A DNA stretch of 64,000 nucleotides from Helicobacter anseris (GCF_003364335.1 NZ_NXLX01000007.1:1-64000), one strand, 5' to 3'; counted from the stretch's first letter, positions 47,268-57,367 are shown. Program-made: numbers and translations. Notes: generated by a model from the sequence alone, not told the origin.

Positions 47268-48201
47268 TATAGCAATTATTGGTGCAGGACCTGCTGGCAT
47301 AAGTAGTGCGATAGAGAGCAAAATTGCAGGCATTCAAAATATCATACTCTTTGAAAAAGCATCAGAGCATTCTATGACTATTAGAAAATTTTACAAAGAT
47401 GGCAAGCGTGTAGATAAAGACTACAAGGGTCAAGTGGTAGATCTTAAAGGTAATATTGATTTTACAGATGGGGATAAGGAAGGCTCTTTGGAATTTTTTG
47501 ATAAGCTCTTGCAACAATATGACATTGCACCACAATACAATACAGACATTGAAAAGGTAATACAAAAAGATAGTATTTTTGAGATACATAGCACTAATAA
47601 TGAAATCTTTCAAGCAAAATTTGTCATCATTGCAATAGGCAAGATGGGGCAACCTAACAAACCTGATTATAAAATTCCACCTACATTGCTAAAAAAAGTG
47701 GCTTATAATATCAATGATATTCAAGCTGGTGAAAAAGTCCTTGTTGTTGGTGGTGGAAACTCTGCGGTGGAATATGCCACATATCTCGCTGAAATTACAG
47801 ATACAACACTAAATTACAGACGCAAGGAATTTGCAAGAATCAATGAAATCAATGCAAAAAATCTTCAAGAATCTATGCAAAAAAACCTTAAAACAAAACT
47901 TGGAGTAAATATTGAAAAACTAGAGGATAACAACTCTAAACCACAGGCATTTTTTGATGATGGGAGCAATGAAACATTTGATAAAGTAGTTTATGCAATT
48001 GGTGGTGCTGTGCCTCTTGATTTTCTTAAAAAATGTGGATTACAACTTGATGAATCAGGATTACCTATAACAAACAACCTAGAAAGCTCTGTAAAAAATA
48101 TTTATGTAGTTGGGGATATTCTTTCAAAAAATGGTGCTTCAATTGCAATTGGCATCAATCAAGGATATGATGCAATCAATCAAATAAAATCTAAGCTTTA
48201 A
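47251..48201 (+). CDS. Thioredoxin reductase-like FAD/NAD(P)H oxidoreductase without CxxC
   Basis: The 316-residue product has an FAD-binding GAGPAGISSA near residue 10, an NAD(P)-binding GGGNSAVEYA near 166 and VVGDILSKNGASIA near 285. The redox CxxC of true thioredoxin reductase is absent. This fits the YpdA/ferredoxin-reductase-like branch, like H. pylori HP1164 (annotated as a second TrxR). The electron acceptor is unknown. It is adjacent to ccoS, so a respiratory role is possible. Confidence 0.85.
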   Translation: MEKIYDIAIIGAGPAGISSAIESKIAGIQNIILFEKASEHSMTIRKFYKDGKRVDKDYKGQVVDLKGNIDFTDGDKEGSLEFFDKLLQQYDIAPQYNTDIEKVIQKDSIFEIHSTNNEIFQAKFVIIAIGKMGQPNKPDYKIPPTLLKKVAYNINDIQAGEKVLVVGGGNSAVEYATYLAEITDTTLNYRRKEFARINEINAKNLQESMQKNLKTKLGVNIEKLEDNNSKPQAFFDDGSNETFDKVVYAIGGAVPLDFLKKCGLQLDESGLPITNNLESSVKNIYVVGDILSKNGASIAIGINQGYDAINQIKSKL

Positions 48202-48206
48202 AAAAA

Positions 48207-48302
48207 GGCGAGAGGGCAGAAGAATCGAACTCCTCAACAGCTAGACACCTAGCCATTCTTTGGGTTTGAAGCCCAAGGCACACACCAGTGCACTTGCCCT
48301 CC
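48207..48302 (-). tRNA. selC: tRNA-Sec (TCA anticodon)
   Basis: About 96 bases form an 8-bp acceptor (GGAGGGCA/TGCCCTCT), a 6-bp D stem (GTGCAC/GTGTGC), anticodon loop CTTCAAA, a long variable arm and a 5-bp T stem. This is the 8+5 plan of bacterial selenocysteine tRNA. The 3' end is encoded as CGCC followed by seven T, so CCA is not encoded, unlike the nine other tRNAs here. It is divergent from selA and convergent with the flavoprotein gene. Confidence 0.92.
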
Positions 48303-48322
48303 TTTTTTAAGGGTTGAGGGGT

Positions 48323-48328
48323 ATTATA
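48323..48328 (-). promoter_or_regulatory. Putative -10 box of selC
   Basis: A minus-strand TATAAT lies 20 bases before the tRNA-Sec 5' end, inside the 53-base gap shared with the divergent selA gene. Confidence 0.5.
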
Positions 48329-48355
48329 CAAAATTTTTTTATTAAAGGGATAAAT

Positions 48356-49702
48356 ATGCAAGAATCTCTTCGCTCCTTGCCAAAGATAGACAAGATTCTA
48401 GAAAACAAAGAATTTGAAAATCTCAATAAAAACCTAGTAAAAAAAATCGCTCAAAAAACTTTACAAAACCTAAGAAACCAAATATTAGAAAATAAAATTA
48501 CCCAAACCCCAAATACAAATGACATACTACAAGAAATAAAAAAGCATTATAATCACATAGTCTCTCCAAGTATAAAACCTCTTATCAACGCAACAGGAGT
48601 GGTATTGCAGACAAACTTTGGGCGTAGTATTTTTAATGAAGAAATGCTTGATAAAATAAAACCTCTTTTAACAAATTACAATAATCTTGAATATGACATT
48701 ACCGAAGGAAAAAGGGGGGAGAGATACCAACATCTAACGGATATTATCTGTGCTTTATTTGATTGTGAAGATGCTCTCATTGTCAATAATAACGCAGCTG
48801 CAGTTATGCTTATTATCAATACTTTTAGCAAAAATAAAGAAGTAATTTTATCTAGAGGAGAATTGGTAGAAATTGGCGGGAGTTTTAGAATCCCTGAAGT
48901 CATCACACAATCTGGCGGTATATTACGCGAAGTTGGCTCCACCAACAAAACCCATCTTAAAGACTATCAAAATGCCATCAATGAAAATACCACTATGATT
49001 ATGAAGGTTCATCAGAGCAATTTTGCTCAAATTGGTTTTGTTCAAAGTGTTGATTATCAAGATCTAAGTCATTTGGCAAAAACCAATAATCTTATTGATT
49101 ATTATGATGTAGGAAGTGGATATATTGATGACATTAACTGCGATGAACCCTCTTTACTAGAAATTGCAAAAACCAAACCTTCTTTAGTTAGTTTTAGCGG
49201 AGATAAGCTTTTAGGTGGCCCTCAAGCTGGTATTATTTTTGGCAAAAAAGATCTTATCCAATCTCTTAAACAAAACCATCTATTACGCGCCATTAGGATT
49301 GATAAAATCAATCTTATATTACTCCAAGAAATTTTCCTTGCATACTTACTTGGAAATCAATCTCAAATTCCCACTATAAAAATGCTCAATCAACCTTTTG
49401 AAGAATTACTTCATAAAGCTCAAGAGCTTCAAAATATCTTAGAAAAATACTCATCTTTACGCACAAAAATTATCACAACAGAATCTAAAGCTGGAGGAGG
49501 AAGCCTACCGCATTTAGATTTTCCTTCCTATGCAATCCAAATCAAACACAACAAGCTTCATACACAAGATTTGCATCTTTTGCTAAGAAAAAATGGAATT
49601 GTTGCTCGTGCTTTCCAAGATACAATTTTGCTAGATGTAAGATGCATAGACATTAAACATTTTAAACAAATTGGGATTATTTTTGAGTCTTTAGAAGAAT
49701 AG
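48356..49702 (+). CDS. selA: L-seryl-tRNA(Sec) selenium transferase
   Basis: The start chosen is ATG 48356 ([12 protein letters not shown]), after AAAGGG, giving 448 residues; a longer frame begins at 48314. SelA is a PLP enzyme that turns Ser-tRNA(Sec) into Sec-tRNA(Sec) with selenophosphate. The PLP lysine lies in [14 protein letters not shown] near residue 285, and [14 protein letters not shown] near 78 is conserved. The usual partner selB does not follow; the next genes are tRNAs on the other strand. Together with selC this shows the organism can make selenoproteins, probably formate dehydrogenase, which is not in the window. Confidence 0.96.
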   Translation: MQESLRSLPKIDKILENKEFENLNKNLVKKIAQKTLQNLRNQILENKITQTPNTNDILQEIKKHYNHIVSPSIKPLINATGVVLQTNFGRSIFNEEMLDKIKPLLTNYNNLEYDITEGKRGERYQHLTDIICALFDCEDALIVNNNAAAVMLIINTFSKNKEVILSRGELVEIGGSFRIPEVITQSGGILREVGSTNKTHLKDYQNAINENTTMIMKVHQSNFAQIGFVQSVDYQDLSHLAKTNNLIDYYDVGSGYIDDINCDEPSLLEIAKTKPSLVSFSGDKLLGGPQAGIIFGKKDLIQSLKQNHLLRAIRIDKINLILLQEIFLAYLLGNQSQIPTIKMLNQPFEELLHKAQELQNILEKYSSLRTKIITTESKAGGGSLPHLDFPSYAIQIKHNKLHTQDLHLLLRKNGIVARAFQDTILLDVRCIDIKHFKQIGIIFESLEE

Positions 49703-49790
49703 TGGCCGGGAGAGAGGGATTCGAACCCCCGGAGGTGTTACCCTCAACGGTTTTCAAGACCGCCGCTTTCGACCACTCAGCCATCTCCCG
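49703..49790 (-). tRNA. trnS: tRNA-Ser (TGA anticodon)
   Basis: The 88-base tRNA has acceptor CGGGAGA/TCTCCCG, anticodon loop CTTGAAA, a long variable arm and an encoded CCA. It is the last gene of a four-tRNA minus-strand cluster. Confidence 0.97.
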
Positions 49791-49791
49791 A

Positions 49792-49866
49792 TGGAGGCGA
49801 CACTCGGATTTGAACCGAGGAATCAAGGCTTTGCAGGCCCATGCCTTACCGCTTGGCTATGTCGCC
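49792..49866 (-). tRNA. trnC: tRNA-Cys (GCA anticodon)
   Basis: The 75-base cloverleaf has acceptor GGCGACA, anticodon loop CTGCAAA, T loop TTCAAAT and an encoded CCA. Confidence 0.97.
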
Positions 49867-49873
49867 ATTAAAG

Positions 49874-49961
49874 TGGTGCCCGGGGCCGGACTTGAACCGG
49901 CACGGAAGCAATATCCGAGGGATTTTAAGTCCCTTGTGTCTACCAATTCCACCACCCGGGC
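49874..49961 (-). tRNA. trnL: tRNA-Leu (TAA anticodon)
   Basis: The 88-base tRNA has acceptor GCCCGGG, anticodon loop CTTAAAA, a long variable arm and an encoded CCA. Confidence 0.97.
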
Positions 49962-49990
49962 AAAAAAATACTAAAACCTTGATTAAAAAA

Positions 49991-50065
49991 TGGAGCGGGA
50001 AACGAGGATCGAACTCGCGGCCCCAACCTTGGCAAGGTTGTGCTCTACCACTGAGCTATTCCCGC
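49991..50065 (-). tRNA. trnG: tRNA-Gly (GCC anticodon)
   Basis: The 75-base cloverleaf has acceptor GCGGGAA, an anticodon loop containing GCC, T loop TTCGATC and an encoded CCA. It is the first gene of the cluster. Confidence 0.97.
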
Positions 50066-50090
50066 ATGAATTTGTGTTTTTAAAAATGTA

Positions 50091-50119
50091 ATTCTAGCAA
50101 TGCTTTTTAAAAAAAGCAA
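50091..50119 (-). promoter_or_regulatory. Promoter of the Gly-Leu-Cys-Ser tRNA cluster
   Basis: On the minus strand TTGCTT (50114-50119), 17 bases, then TAGAAT (50091-50096) resemble the promoter of the other tRNA block. The -10 lies 25 bases before tRNA-Gly. Confidence 0.65.
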
Positions 50120-50149
50120 GAATAACTAAGAAAAAGATACATAAAATTA

Positions 50150-50155
50150 TATAAT
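50150..50155 (+). promoter_or_regulatory. Putative -10 box of the aminotransferase-murC-mutS2 unit
   Basis: TATAAT lies one base before the first in-frame ATG (50157). Transcription would begin near 50162, inside the longest open frame, which argues for the downstream TTG start. Confidence 0.55.
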
Positions 50156-50204
50156 TATGAGAAAATATTTTATTTTTATAATTCAGCTATGCGGAGTATT
50201 GATT

Positions 50205-51335
50205 TTGTTATTTCAGCCCTATCCATTTGAAAAACTGCAAGAACTTATTAAAGACATACGACCAAATAAACCTCTTTTTAAATTGACCATAGGAGAACCA
50301 CAATTCCCCACTCCTCAAAATATTCAAGATGCCTTTAAAGAATCTAGTGAATTATTGCGATTTTATCCATCAACAAAAGGCGAATCCTATCTTTATGAAT
50401 CCATTCAAGACTTCTTATCCTATCGCTATAACCTTAATCTTGATTCTAAACAAATCATTCCTACACTCGGCACTAGAGAAGTTTTGTTTAACTTTCCACA
50501 ATTTTTACTTTCTGAAATAACACACCCTACTATGGCATATCCCAATCCCTTTTATCAAGTCTATGAAGGCGCAAGCATTGCAAGCAAATCCAAAGTCTTT
50601 TTGATGGAATTAAATCAGGACAATAACTTCAAACCATCATTAAGCATAGAACAAATGAAACAAGTAAATCTTGTTATTCTAAACTCTCCAAATAATCCCA
50701 CAGGCGCAACATTAAGCAAAGAAGAATTAAAACAATGGGTGCAATATGCTCTAGAATATGATTTTGTTTTACTCAATGATGAATGCTATAGTGAAATTTA
50801 TCAAGATACTCCACCTGCTGGAATCCTTGAAGCCTCATATGAACTAGGAAACAAAGATTTTAAAAATATTCTTAGCATTAACTCAATCTCTAAAAGATTA
50901 TCCGCCCCTAGTCTTCGTAGTGGCTTTATCGCTGGAGATGCAGAAATTCTAAAAAATTACTTAACATATCGCACATATCTAGGTGTGGCAATGCCTACAC
51001 CTTTGCAAAAAACAGCAAGCATCGCTTGGAAATCTCATAAAATTGCCCAAGAAATTAGAAAAAAATACGCAGATAATTTAAAATTAGCACAACAAATTTT
51101 TACAACAACTCCTATTTACCCCTTTAGCTTTTATGTATGGCTTTATGTAAGAGATGAATTGAGTTTTTGTAAGAAACTCTATGAAAAAGAAGGGATTTTA
51201 GTCTTACCTGGAAGCTTCTTAGGACGCAATAATGCTGGAAAGGGATATGTAAGAATAGCTCTAGTCTATGACACACCGACTCTTAAACCTATTTTAGAAA
51301 CAATTGCAACATTTTTACAAAAAGGAGAATTTTGA
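50205..51335 (+). CDS. PLP-dependent class I/II aminotransferase (DapC-like)
   Basis: The open frame starts at ATG 50157, but the likely start is TTG 50205, eight bases after GGAG (50193-50196). It gives MLFQPYPFEKLQEL and 376 residues, and removes a misleading hydrophobic N terminus. The PLP fold is clear: LNSPNNPTGA near residue 165, LNDECYSEIY near 196 and the Schiff-base lysine in SKRLSAPSLRSGF near 229. Helicobacter homologues next to murC have been assigned N-succinyldiaminopimelate aminotransferase activity, which would feed lysine and meso-DAP synthesis; that fits its neighbour. Substrate is inferred. Confidence 0.85.
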   Translation: MLFQPYPFEKLQELIKDIRPNKPLFKLTIGEPQFPTPQNIQDAFKESSELLRFYPSTKGESYLYESIQDFLSYRYNLNLDSKQIIPTLGTREVLFNFPQFLLSEITHPTMAYPNPFYQVYEGASIASKSKVFLMELNQDNNFKPSLSIEQMKQVNLVILNSPNNPTGATLSKEELKQWVQYALEYDFVLLNDECYSEIYQDTPPAGILEASYELGNKDFKNILSINSISKRLSAPSLRSGFIAGDAEILKNYLTYRTYLGVAMPTPLQKTASIAWKSHKIAQEIRKKYADNLKLAQQIFTTTPIYPFSFYVWLYVRDELSFCKKLYEKEGILVLPGSFLGRNNAGKGYVRIALVYDTPTLKPILETIATFLQKGEF

Positions 51336-52654
51336 AAACAATAAAAAATCTAAAGATACACTTTATTGGTATTGGAGGGATAGGCATTTCTGGACTTGCA
51401 AAATATCTCAAATCCCAAGGAGCAATCATTAGTGGTAGTGATATAGCTGCCAATAAGCTTGTCAATTCTCTAAAATCACAAGGAGTTGCAATACATATAC
51501 CACACTGCCCTTCTGCAATACAAGATCAAGATTTAGTTATTCACTCTGCTATTATAAAAGATGACAATATAGAAATTATTGAAGCAAAAAAGAAAAATAT
51601 TCCTATTTTTTCACGCAAAGATGCTTTAGAATTTATCTTGGGGCAAAAAAAAGTAATTAGCGTATGTGGAGCTCATGGCAAAAGCACCACAAGTGCAATG
51701 CTAAGTAGTATTTTCAATCATTTTGGGGCAATCATAGGTGCAGAGAGTAAAGAATTTGGCTCAAATGTGCGTGAAAATATGAGCGAAGGCATTGTTTTTG
51801 AGGCTGATGAATCAGATAAAAGTTTTTTAAACTCAAATCCATATTGTGCTGTCGTAACAAACGCAGAACCAGAACATATGGAAAGCTATGGTTATAATCT
51901 AGAAACCTTTCATCAAGCTTATAGAGACTTTTTAGATTCTGCAAAAGTTGCTTGCATCAATATCGATGATCCATTCCTCTACACTTTAAAAGACAAATAC
52001 ATTACCCTTTCTCCAAAACAAGATATAAAAAATATACAATATTTCTTAAGAGATGATGAGCCTTTTTGTCGCTTTGAGCTAAAGAATCTTGGCACATTTG
52101 AAGTATGGGGTTTTGGGGAGCATACCGCTTCAAATGCAAGTCTTGCTATCTTAATAGCCCACACTCAAATGGATATAGAAACCATAAGAAAGAATTTAAA
52201 AAATTTTATAGGAATCAAAAAACGCTTTGATATTATCCAAAAAACAGGATTGTATATTATTGATGATTATGCACACCATCCAACAGAAATTGTCGCCACA
52301 CTCAAAGCAACAAAAACCTATGCAAAACTCAAACAGATACAAAAAATTACAGCAATCTGGCAACCCCACAAATTCTCTAGACTGCGTGATAATCTAGAGG
52401 CTTTTCAAGAGAGTTTTCATGATTGTGATGAATTAATCATTCTACCTACTTGGAAAGCAGGAGAAAAAGAGATTTTCTTTGATATGCCAAAATTATTTGC
52501 AAAATATTCCCCAATTATTGCAACTCACATAAAAAATAATCAAGGAATTATTGAAATATATCATCAAGATAAATTATTAAAATCCATTGATAAGAATCTT
52601 GTCATAGGACTTGGAGCTGGAGATATTACCTATCAAATTAGAGGAGAAAAATAA
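51332..52654 (+). CDS. murC: UDP-N-acetylmuramate-L-alanine ligase
   Basis: The 440-residue ligase starts the peptide stem of peptidoglycan. It starts with TTG after AAAGGAG, overlapping the aminotransferase stop. The N-terminal domain has IGIGGIGISGLA near residue 12, and the ATP loop is CGAHGKSTTSAM near 112. It overlaps the next small gene by one base. Confidence 0.96.
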   Translation: MKTIKNLKIHFIGIGGIGISGLAKYLKSQGAIISGSDIAANKLVNSLKSQGVAIHIPHCPSAIQDQDLVIHSAIIKDDNIEIIEAKKKNIPIFSRKDALEFILGQKKVISVCGAHGKSTTSAMLSSIFNHFGAIIGAESKEFGSNVRENMSEGIVFEADESDKSFLNSNPYCAVVTNAEPEHMESYGYNLETFHQAYRDFLDSAKVACINIDDPFLYTLKDKYITLSPKQDIKNIQYFLRDDEPFCRFELKNLGTFEVWGFGEHTASNASLAILIAHTQMDIETIRKNLKNFIGIKKRFDIIQKTGLYIIDDYAHHPTEIVATLKATKTYAKLKQIQKITAIWQPHKFSRLRDNLEAFQESFHDCDELIILPTWKAGEKEIFFDMPKLFAKYSPIIATHIKNNQGIIEIYHQDKLLKSIDKNLVIGLGAGDITYQIRGEK

Positions 52655-53049
52655 TGGCTCTACTTCCAATTACTCTAGTAATTCTCATTGCAATCACTTT
52701 ACTTTTTTTTGTCTTAAAAGACCTTGGTATGATCAATACCAAACAAAAAATTGTTGGTGGCATTGTGCTTCTTATCCTTGCAATTGCAACTGGATTTTAT
52801 AGTTACAACAAAAGCCAAACAGACAAACAAATATTCTTGCTACAAATGGCCTTCTTAAGAGGAGAAACCATAATATGCAAAAACCAAGAAGTCAATGCTA
52901 AAAATTTTAATTTTGTTAGTGGGACTCTTAGCCTTGTAGGCAAGAAAGAAACTCCATTTTACAATCTTATGTTCTCTCTTGAGGATTGCAAACAACAAGA
53001 AAATAAAGCAAATCAAAACCCTATTGAAGAACAACTTGAAAAAGACTGA
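52654..53049 (+). CDS. Small membrane protein of unknown function (HP0622-type)
   Basis: The 131-residue product has two N-terminal membrane helices (residues about 3-21 and 32-49) and a soluble C-terminal part with two Cys (ETIICKNQ and SLEDCKQQ). It is wedged between murC and mutS2 with one-base overlaps, as in H. pylori. The function is unknown; the C-terminal part probably faces the periplasm or cytoplasm with no clear fold. Confidence 0.75.
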   Translation: MALLPITLVILIAITLLFFVLKDLGMINTKQKIVGGIVLLILAIATGFYSYNKSQTDKQIFLLQMAFLRGETIICKNQEVNAKNFNFVSGTLSLVGKKETPFYNLMFSLEDCKQQENKANQNPIEEQLEKD

Positions 53050-55268
53050 TGAAAGCCTATAAGAATCTTATCAAACAACTTGATTTAAATCATTTTATAG
53101 ATACACTTGAAACTTTCTTTGCTAGAAAAAAAGAAATTATTTTTGATGGGGATAAAAAAGTATTCTTTACACTCATTGAAGAAATGGATAAAATCATTTT
53201 TACTCCTCCAAAAGAAGTGAAAAATCTAGATACCTCATTGCAAAGTATCCAAAAATTTGGCGTCTTAAAGCTTGAAGAAATTTATGAATTTACAAAAATC
53301 ATCCATTATTTCAACTACCTCAAACATCACAAACAAATTACTCCAGAATCTCATCTCTATGCTTACTTACAAAAAATACAGATACCAGAAAATTTACTCC
53401 AACTACTAAACTATTTCAATGAAGAAGGTAGAATTAAAGAAGGGATTTTTGAAAATCTAGATAGTATCAATACAGCCATTATGCGTCAAAATAAAAACAT
53501 TCAAGAAGCATTTTATACTATCCTGCACTCTAAAAGCATACAGCCTTATCTTGTAGATCATCAAATCCACTATATCAACCAAAAACAAACCTTGCTTTTA
53601 AAATCTGGTTATCAAAGTGTAATTCAAGGCATTATTCTTCAACGATCTCATAGTGGTTTTTTCTATCTTTTGCCCGATACAATAAAAAATATTTATCAAA
53701 AAATCCAAGAAATGGAAAATGAGCTTCAACAGATAATATATGAAATCTGTAAAGAACTCTCTGGAATCCTTACAAAACATTTTCATTTTTTAAATTTTAT
53801 CAACAAAGAATTTGATAGATTCGATCACCTACAAGCTCGAGTTTTTTTTGCCAAACACTATAATTTAAGTTTTATCCTGCCTCAATACAAAGATCAACAA
53901 ATTCTCTTAAAAGATTTTGCACATCCTATCTTAAATAATCCCAAACTCATAAATTTAGATTTTTCCAAGCAACTTTTATTGATTACAGGAGTTAATGCAG
54001 GTGGAAAGACTATGCTTTTAAAATCCATCTTAAGTGCAGTCTTCCTGAGTAAATATCTTATACCTTTTAAAATCAATGCACAAAAATCAAAAATTCCACA
54101 CTTTAAAAATATTTTTACCATCATCTCAGATCCTCAAAATAGTAAAAATGATATCTCTACTTTTGCTGGCAGGATGCTAGATTTTTCTCATATCCTACAA
54201 GAAAAAGAAATGATTTTAGGGATTGATGAGATTGAGCTTGGAACCGATGCTGATGAAGCAGCAAGTCTTTATAAAATCCTACTTGAAAATCTCTTGGAAA
54301 AGCAAGCAAAAATCATAGTCACTACACATCATAAAAGACTAGCCTCAATTATGGCTAATGATTCTAGAATTGAGCTTTGTGCTGCAATTTATGATGAAAA
54401 AAAACAACAACCTACATTTGATTTTTTGCTTGGAAGTATTGGCAAAAGTTATGCTTTTGAAACTGCTCAACGATACAAAATTCCCCCAAATCTCATATCA
54501 CTTGCTAAAAAAAATTATGGGGAAGACAAAGAAAAACTCAATATTCTTATTGAAAAAGGTGTTCAACTTGAAATTGAACTTAGAGAAAAAATTCAAACCC
54601 TAGAAAAGCAAATAGAGGAATATCAAAAAAAACAACAAACACTTAATGATTTAAAAGAACAGCATTTGCTAGAGTATCAACAAAAAGAAAGACATTTACA
54701 AGGGATTTATCACGATGCAATTCAAGCTTTAAAAAATGATCTTAAAGACAAGCAAACGCAAGATATTCATCGCTCTTTTAACAATGCCAATAAAATCCTA
54801 TCAAAATTACAAAATCAACAACAGCAAACTCCACAAAAAAAAGAGTTTAAAATCAATGATCGTGTTAAATATAAACAAAACAAAGCCACAATTCTTGCAA
54901 TACAAAATGAAAAATATCTCATAGAACTTGATACAGGAATGCGTCTTAAGGTAGATTCTTCTAATCTCAAAAAGATTGGAAGAAACAAAACTCCTCAAAT
55001 CCAGCAAAAAATCCTACGACCAAACAATGCCTTTGTGCATTTGGATTTGCATGGATTAAGGGCACAAGAGGCTTTAGAAAAACTTGATAAATTTATTTCA
55101 GATAGTCTTATTAGTGGTTTTGATGAAGTATTAGTTTATCACGGGATTGGTGGAGGCACTTTAGCCAAAATCACTAAAGAATTTCTAACTTCACATCCCA
55201 AAGTTGTATCCTTTGAAGATGCTCCGCCAAACCTTGGAGGCTTTGGTGCTAAAATCATTAAACTTTAG
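53049..55268 (+). CDS. mutS2: MutS2 endonuclease
   Basis: The 739-residue product has the MutS core and ATPase (GVNAGGKTMLLKS near residue 316, GIDEIELGTDADEA near 392), a coiled coil and a C-terminal Smr nuclease domain (LDLHGLRAQEALEKLD near 665, VYHGIGGGTLA). It lacks the mismatch-reading N-terminal domain of MutS1. In H. pylori MutS2 limits recombination and repairs oxidative damage; other MutS2 proteins act on collided ribosomes. Confidence 0.95.
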   Translation: MKAYKNLIKQLDLNHFIDTLETFFARKKEIIFDGDKKVFFTLIEEMDKIIFTPPKEVKNLDTSLQSIQKFGVLKLEEIYEFTKIIHYFNYLKHHKQITPESHLYAYLQKIQIPENLLQLLNYFNEEGRIKEGIFENLDSINTAIMRQNKNIQEAFYTILHSKSIQPYLVDHQIHYINQKQTLLLKSGYQSVIQGIILQRSHSGFFYLLPDTIKNIYQKIQEMENELQQIIYEICKELSGILTKHFHFLNFINKEFDRFDHLQARVFFAKHYNLSFILPQYKDQQILLKDFAHPILNNPKLINLDFSKQLLLITGVNAGGKTMLLKSILSAVFLSKYLIPFKINAQKSKIPHFKNIFTIISDPQNSKNDISTFAGRMLDFSHILQEKEMILGIDEIELGTDADEAASLYKILLENLLEKQAKIIVTTHHKRLASIMANDSRIELCAAIYDEKKQQPTFDFLLGSIGKSYAFETAQRYKIPPNLISLAKKNYGEDKEKLNILIEKGVQLEIELREKIQTLEKQIEEYQKKQQTLNDLKEQHLLEYQQKERHLQGIYHDAIQALKNDLKDKQTQDIHRSFNNANKILSKLQNQQQQTPQKKEFKINDRVKYKQNKATILAIQNEKYLIELDTGMRLKVDSSNLKKIGRNKTPQIQQKILRPNNAFVHLDLHGLRAQEALEKLDKFISDSLISGFDEVLVYHGIGGGTLAKITKEFLTSHPKVVSFEDAPPNLGGFGAKIIKL

Positions 55269-55277
55269 TTTTTCTGA

Positions 55278-55283
55278 TATAAT
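55278..55283 (+). promoter_or_regulatory. Putative -10 box of ilvC
   Basis: TATAAT (in TGATATAAT) lies 28 bases before ilvC in the 43-base gap after mutS2. Confidence 0.55.
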
Positions 55284-55311
55284 GCAGTAATTTTTTTACC
55301 TAGGAACATCA

Positions 55312-56313
55312 ATGCTAAAATTCTATACTCAGCAAGATTGTGACATTGAGATTATACGCGCAAAAAAAGTTGCGATGCTTGGTTTTGGTTCTCAAGGAAA
55401 AGCACACGCTCAGAATCTAAGAGATAGTGGTGTGAAAGTTTTAGTGGGACTTTATCCTGAAAGCAAAAGTTGGGATATTGCAAAACAATTAGGATTTGAA
55501 GTTTTTGAAGTTAAAGAAGTCGTGCAAAAGTGCGATGTTATTATGTTTATGCTTCCTGATGAGCTACACGCAGATATTTTTGAACAAGAAGTTAAACCTT
55601 TTTTAAAACCCCATCACACTCTTGCATTTTGTCATGGGTTTAGCGTTCATTTCAATCAAATACAAACTCCTAAGGACATTGGTATTATTATGATTGCGCC
55701 AAAGGGTCCTGGCAAGAGCGTTAGAGATGAATTTATCCAAGGTAGAGGAGTGCCAAATCTTATTGCTATCCAACAAGAAAATCAAGAAAAAAATGCAAAA
55801 GAATTAGCCTTAAGCTATGCTGCTGGTATTGGCGGGGCAAGATCTTTTATCATTGAAACTACATTTAAAAATGAAGCTATAACAGATTTATTTGGTGAGC
55901 AAGCCGTATTATGTGGTGGTATAAAATCCTTAGTAATTAACGCATTTGAAACACTTGTAGAATCTGGATATCCAAAAGAATTGGCTTATTTTGAATGTCT
56001 GCATGAACTTAAACTTGTCACAGATCTCATCTATCAAGGCGGAATCTCAAATATGCATCATAGCATTTCAAATACCGCTGAATATGGAATGATAGTAAGT
56101 GGAGAAAAACTCATTAACCAAGAGAGCAAAAAGATAATGCAACAAATTTTAAAAGATATTGAAAATGGAAGCTTTGCAAAAGATTTTGTTTTAGAAAAAC
56201 AAAGTAGATATACCCGTTTGCATTGCGAGAGAAATAATATAGAAGAACACCCTATTGAAGAAGTAGGGCAAAAATTACGCAAACTTATTTTTAAAAATTC
56301 ATCTCAATCATAG
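55312..56313 (+). CDS. ilvC: Ketol-acid reductoisomerase
   Basis: The 333-residue class I enzyme makes dihydroxy acids in valine and isoleucine synthesis. It has the NADPH site [13 protein letters not shown] near residue 24, MIAPKGPG near 127, and acidic metal ligands in [10 protein letters not shown] and ECLHELKLV. The order ilvC-minD-minE-dprA-ruvX is shared with H. pylori. Confidence 0.97.
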   Translation: MLKFYTQQDCDIEIIRAKKVAMLGFGSQGKAHAQNLRDSGVKVLVGLYPESKSWDIAKQLGFEVFEVKEVVQKCDVIMFMLPDELHADIFEQEVKPFLKPHHTLAFCHGFSVHFNQIQTPKDIGIIMIAPKGPGKSVRDEFIQGRGVPNLIAIQQENQEKNAKELALSYAAGIGGARSFIIETTFKNEAITDLFGEQAVLCGGIKSLVINAFETLVESGYPKELAYFECLHELKLVTDLIYQGGISNMHHSISNTAEYGMIVSGEKLINQESKKIMQQILKDIENGSFAKDFVLEKQSRYTRLHCERNNIEEHPIEEVGQKLRKLIFKNSSQS

Positions 56314-56321
56314 GAAGGAAA

Positions 56322-57125
56322 ATGGCAGAAGTTATAACAATCACATCAGGAAAAGGTGGTGTTGGGAAATCTACTTGCACGGCAAATATTGCAGTAGGAT
56401 TAGCACAAACAGGTAAAAAAGTAGTAGCTGTAGATTTTGATATTGGTCTTAGAAATTTGGATATGATTCTAGGGCTTGAAAATCGTATCGTTTATGATGT
56501 TATTGATGTGATGGAGGGAAAATGCAATCTCAATCAAGCACTCATTAATGACAAAAAAACAAAAACTCTTTATTTTCTCCCAGCTTCTCAAAGCAAGGAT
56601 AAAAATATTCTTGATAAAGAAAAGGTAAAAAATCTTATTGAGGCATTAAAAAAAGATTTTGATTACATTCTCTTAGATTCTCCTGCGGGCATTGAAAGTG
56701 GTTTTGAGCATGCTATCTTTTGGGCAGATCGAGCATTAGTAGTAGTAACGCCAGAGGTAAGCTCTGTAAGAGATAGTGACAGGGTGATTGGTATTATTGA
56801 TGCTAAGTCAGATAAAGCAAGAAATAATCAAGAAGTGCAAAAACACATCATTATCAATCGTATCAAACCAGAACTTGTTGCAAAAGGAGAAATGCTTAGC
56901 ACTGATGATGTATTAAGCATTTTGGCACTTCCGTTAATTGGACTTGTTCCAGAAGATAGTCGCGTGGTTTCTGCAACTAACACAGGTGAGCCTGTAATTT
57001 ATACAAACAGCCCAAGTGCGACAAGCTACAAAAATATCACACAAAGAATTCTTGGAAATAATGTGCCATTTGAAGATTTACACCAAAAAGGCATTTTAAA
57101 TAGTCTTAAAAGGTTGTTTAGATGA
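56322..57125 (+). CDS. minD: Septum site-determining ATPase MinD
   Basis: The 267-residue ParA/MinD ATPase has the deviant Walker [12 protein letters not shown] near residue 7, [10 protein letters not shown] near 38 and a C-terminal amphipathic end ([11 protein letters not shown]) for membrane binding. With MinE it keeps division at midcell. It overlaps minE by four bases. Confidence 0.97.
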   Translation: MAEVITITSGKGGVGKSTCTANIAVGLAQTGKKVVAVDFDIGLRNLDMILGLENRIVYDVIDVMEGKCNLNQALINDKKTKTLYFLPASQSKDKNILDKEKVKNLIEALKKDFDYILLDSPAGIESGFEHAIFWADRALVVVTPEVSSVRDSDRVIGIIDAKSDKARNNQEVQKHIIINRIKPELVAKGEMLSTDDVLSILALPLIGLVPEDSRVVSATNTGEPVIYTNSPSATSYKNITQRILGNNVPFEDLHQKGILNSLKRLFR

Positions 57126-57367
57126 GTTTGTTTGATAAATTTTTTGGTAGAAACAACAGTGCCTCTAAGGCAAAAAATCGCTTAAGTTTAATGTTGGCTC
57201 ATGAAAGAAGTGTAAATATCCCCCATATGCAAGAAATGCAACAAGAGCTTCTTGAAGTAGTGCAAAAATATATGAAAAATTCTAGAATCAATATCAAAAC
57301 AGATTCTAATCAAAATATCAATATGCTTGAAATTGAAATACTTTTTGGAGAGAATCCAAAAATTTGA
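57122..57367 (+). CDS. minE: MinE cell division topological factor
   Basis: The 81-residue product has an N-terminal amphipathic membrane-targeting segment (SLFDKFFG), the MinD-contact helix LMLAHERS and the topological specificity domain ending LEIEILFG. It overlaps dprA by four bases. Confidence 0.95.
   Translation: MSLFDKFFGRNNSASKAKNRLSLMLAHERSVNIPHMQEMQQELLEVVQKYMKNSRINIKTDSNQNINMLEIEILFGENPKI

Noticed and set aside
49702-50083. Two plus-strand frames ([11 protein letters not shown]... and [10 protein letters not shown]...) with protein-like sequence
   Set aside because: Both are antisense to the Ser, Cys, Leu and Gly tRNA genes. The GREGFEPP-type sequence is a well-known false annotation.
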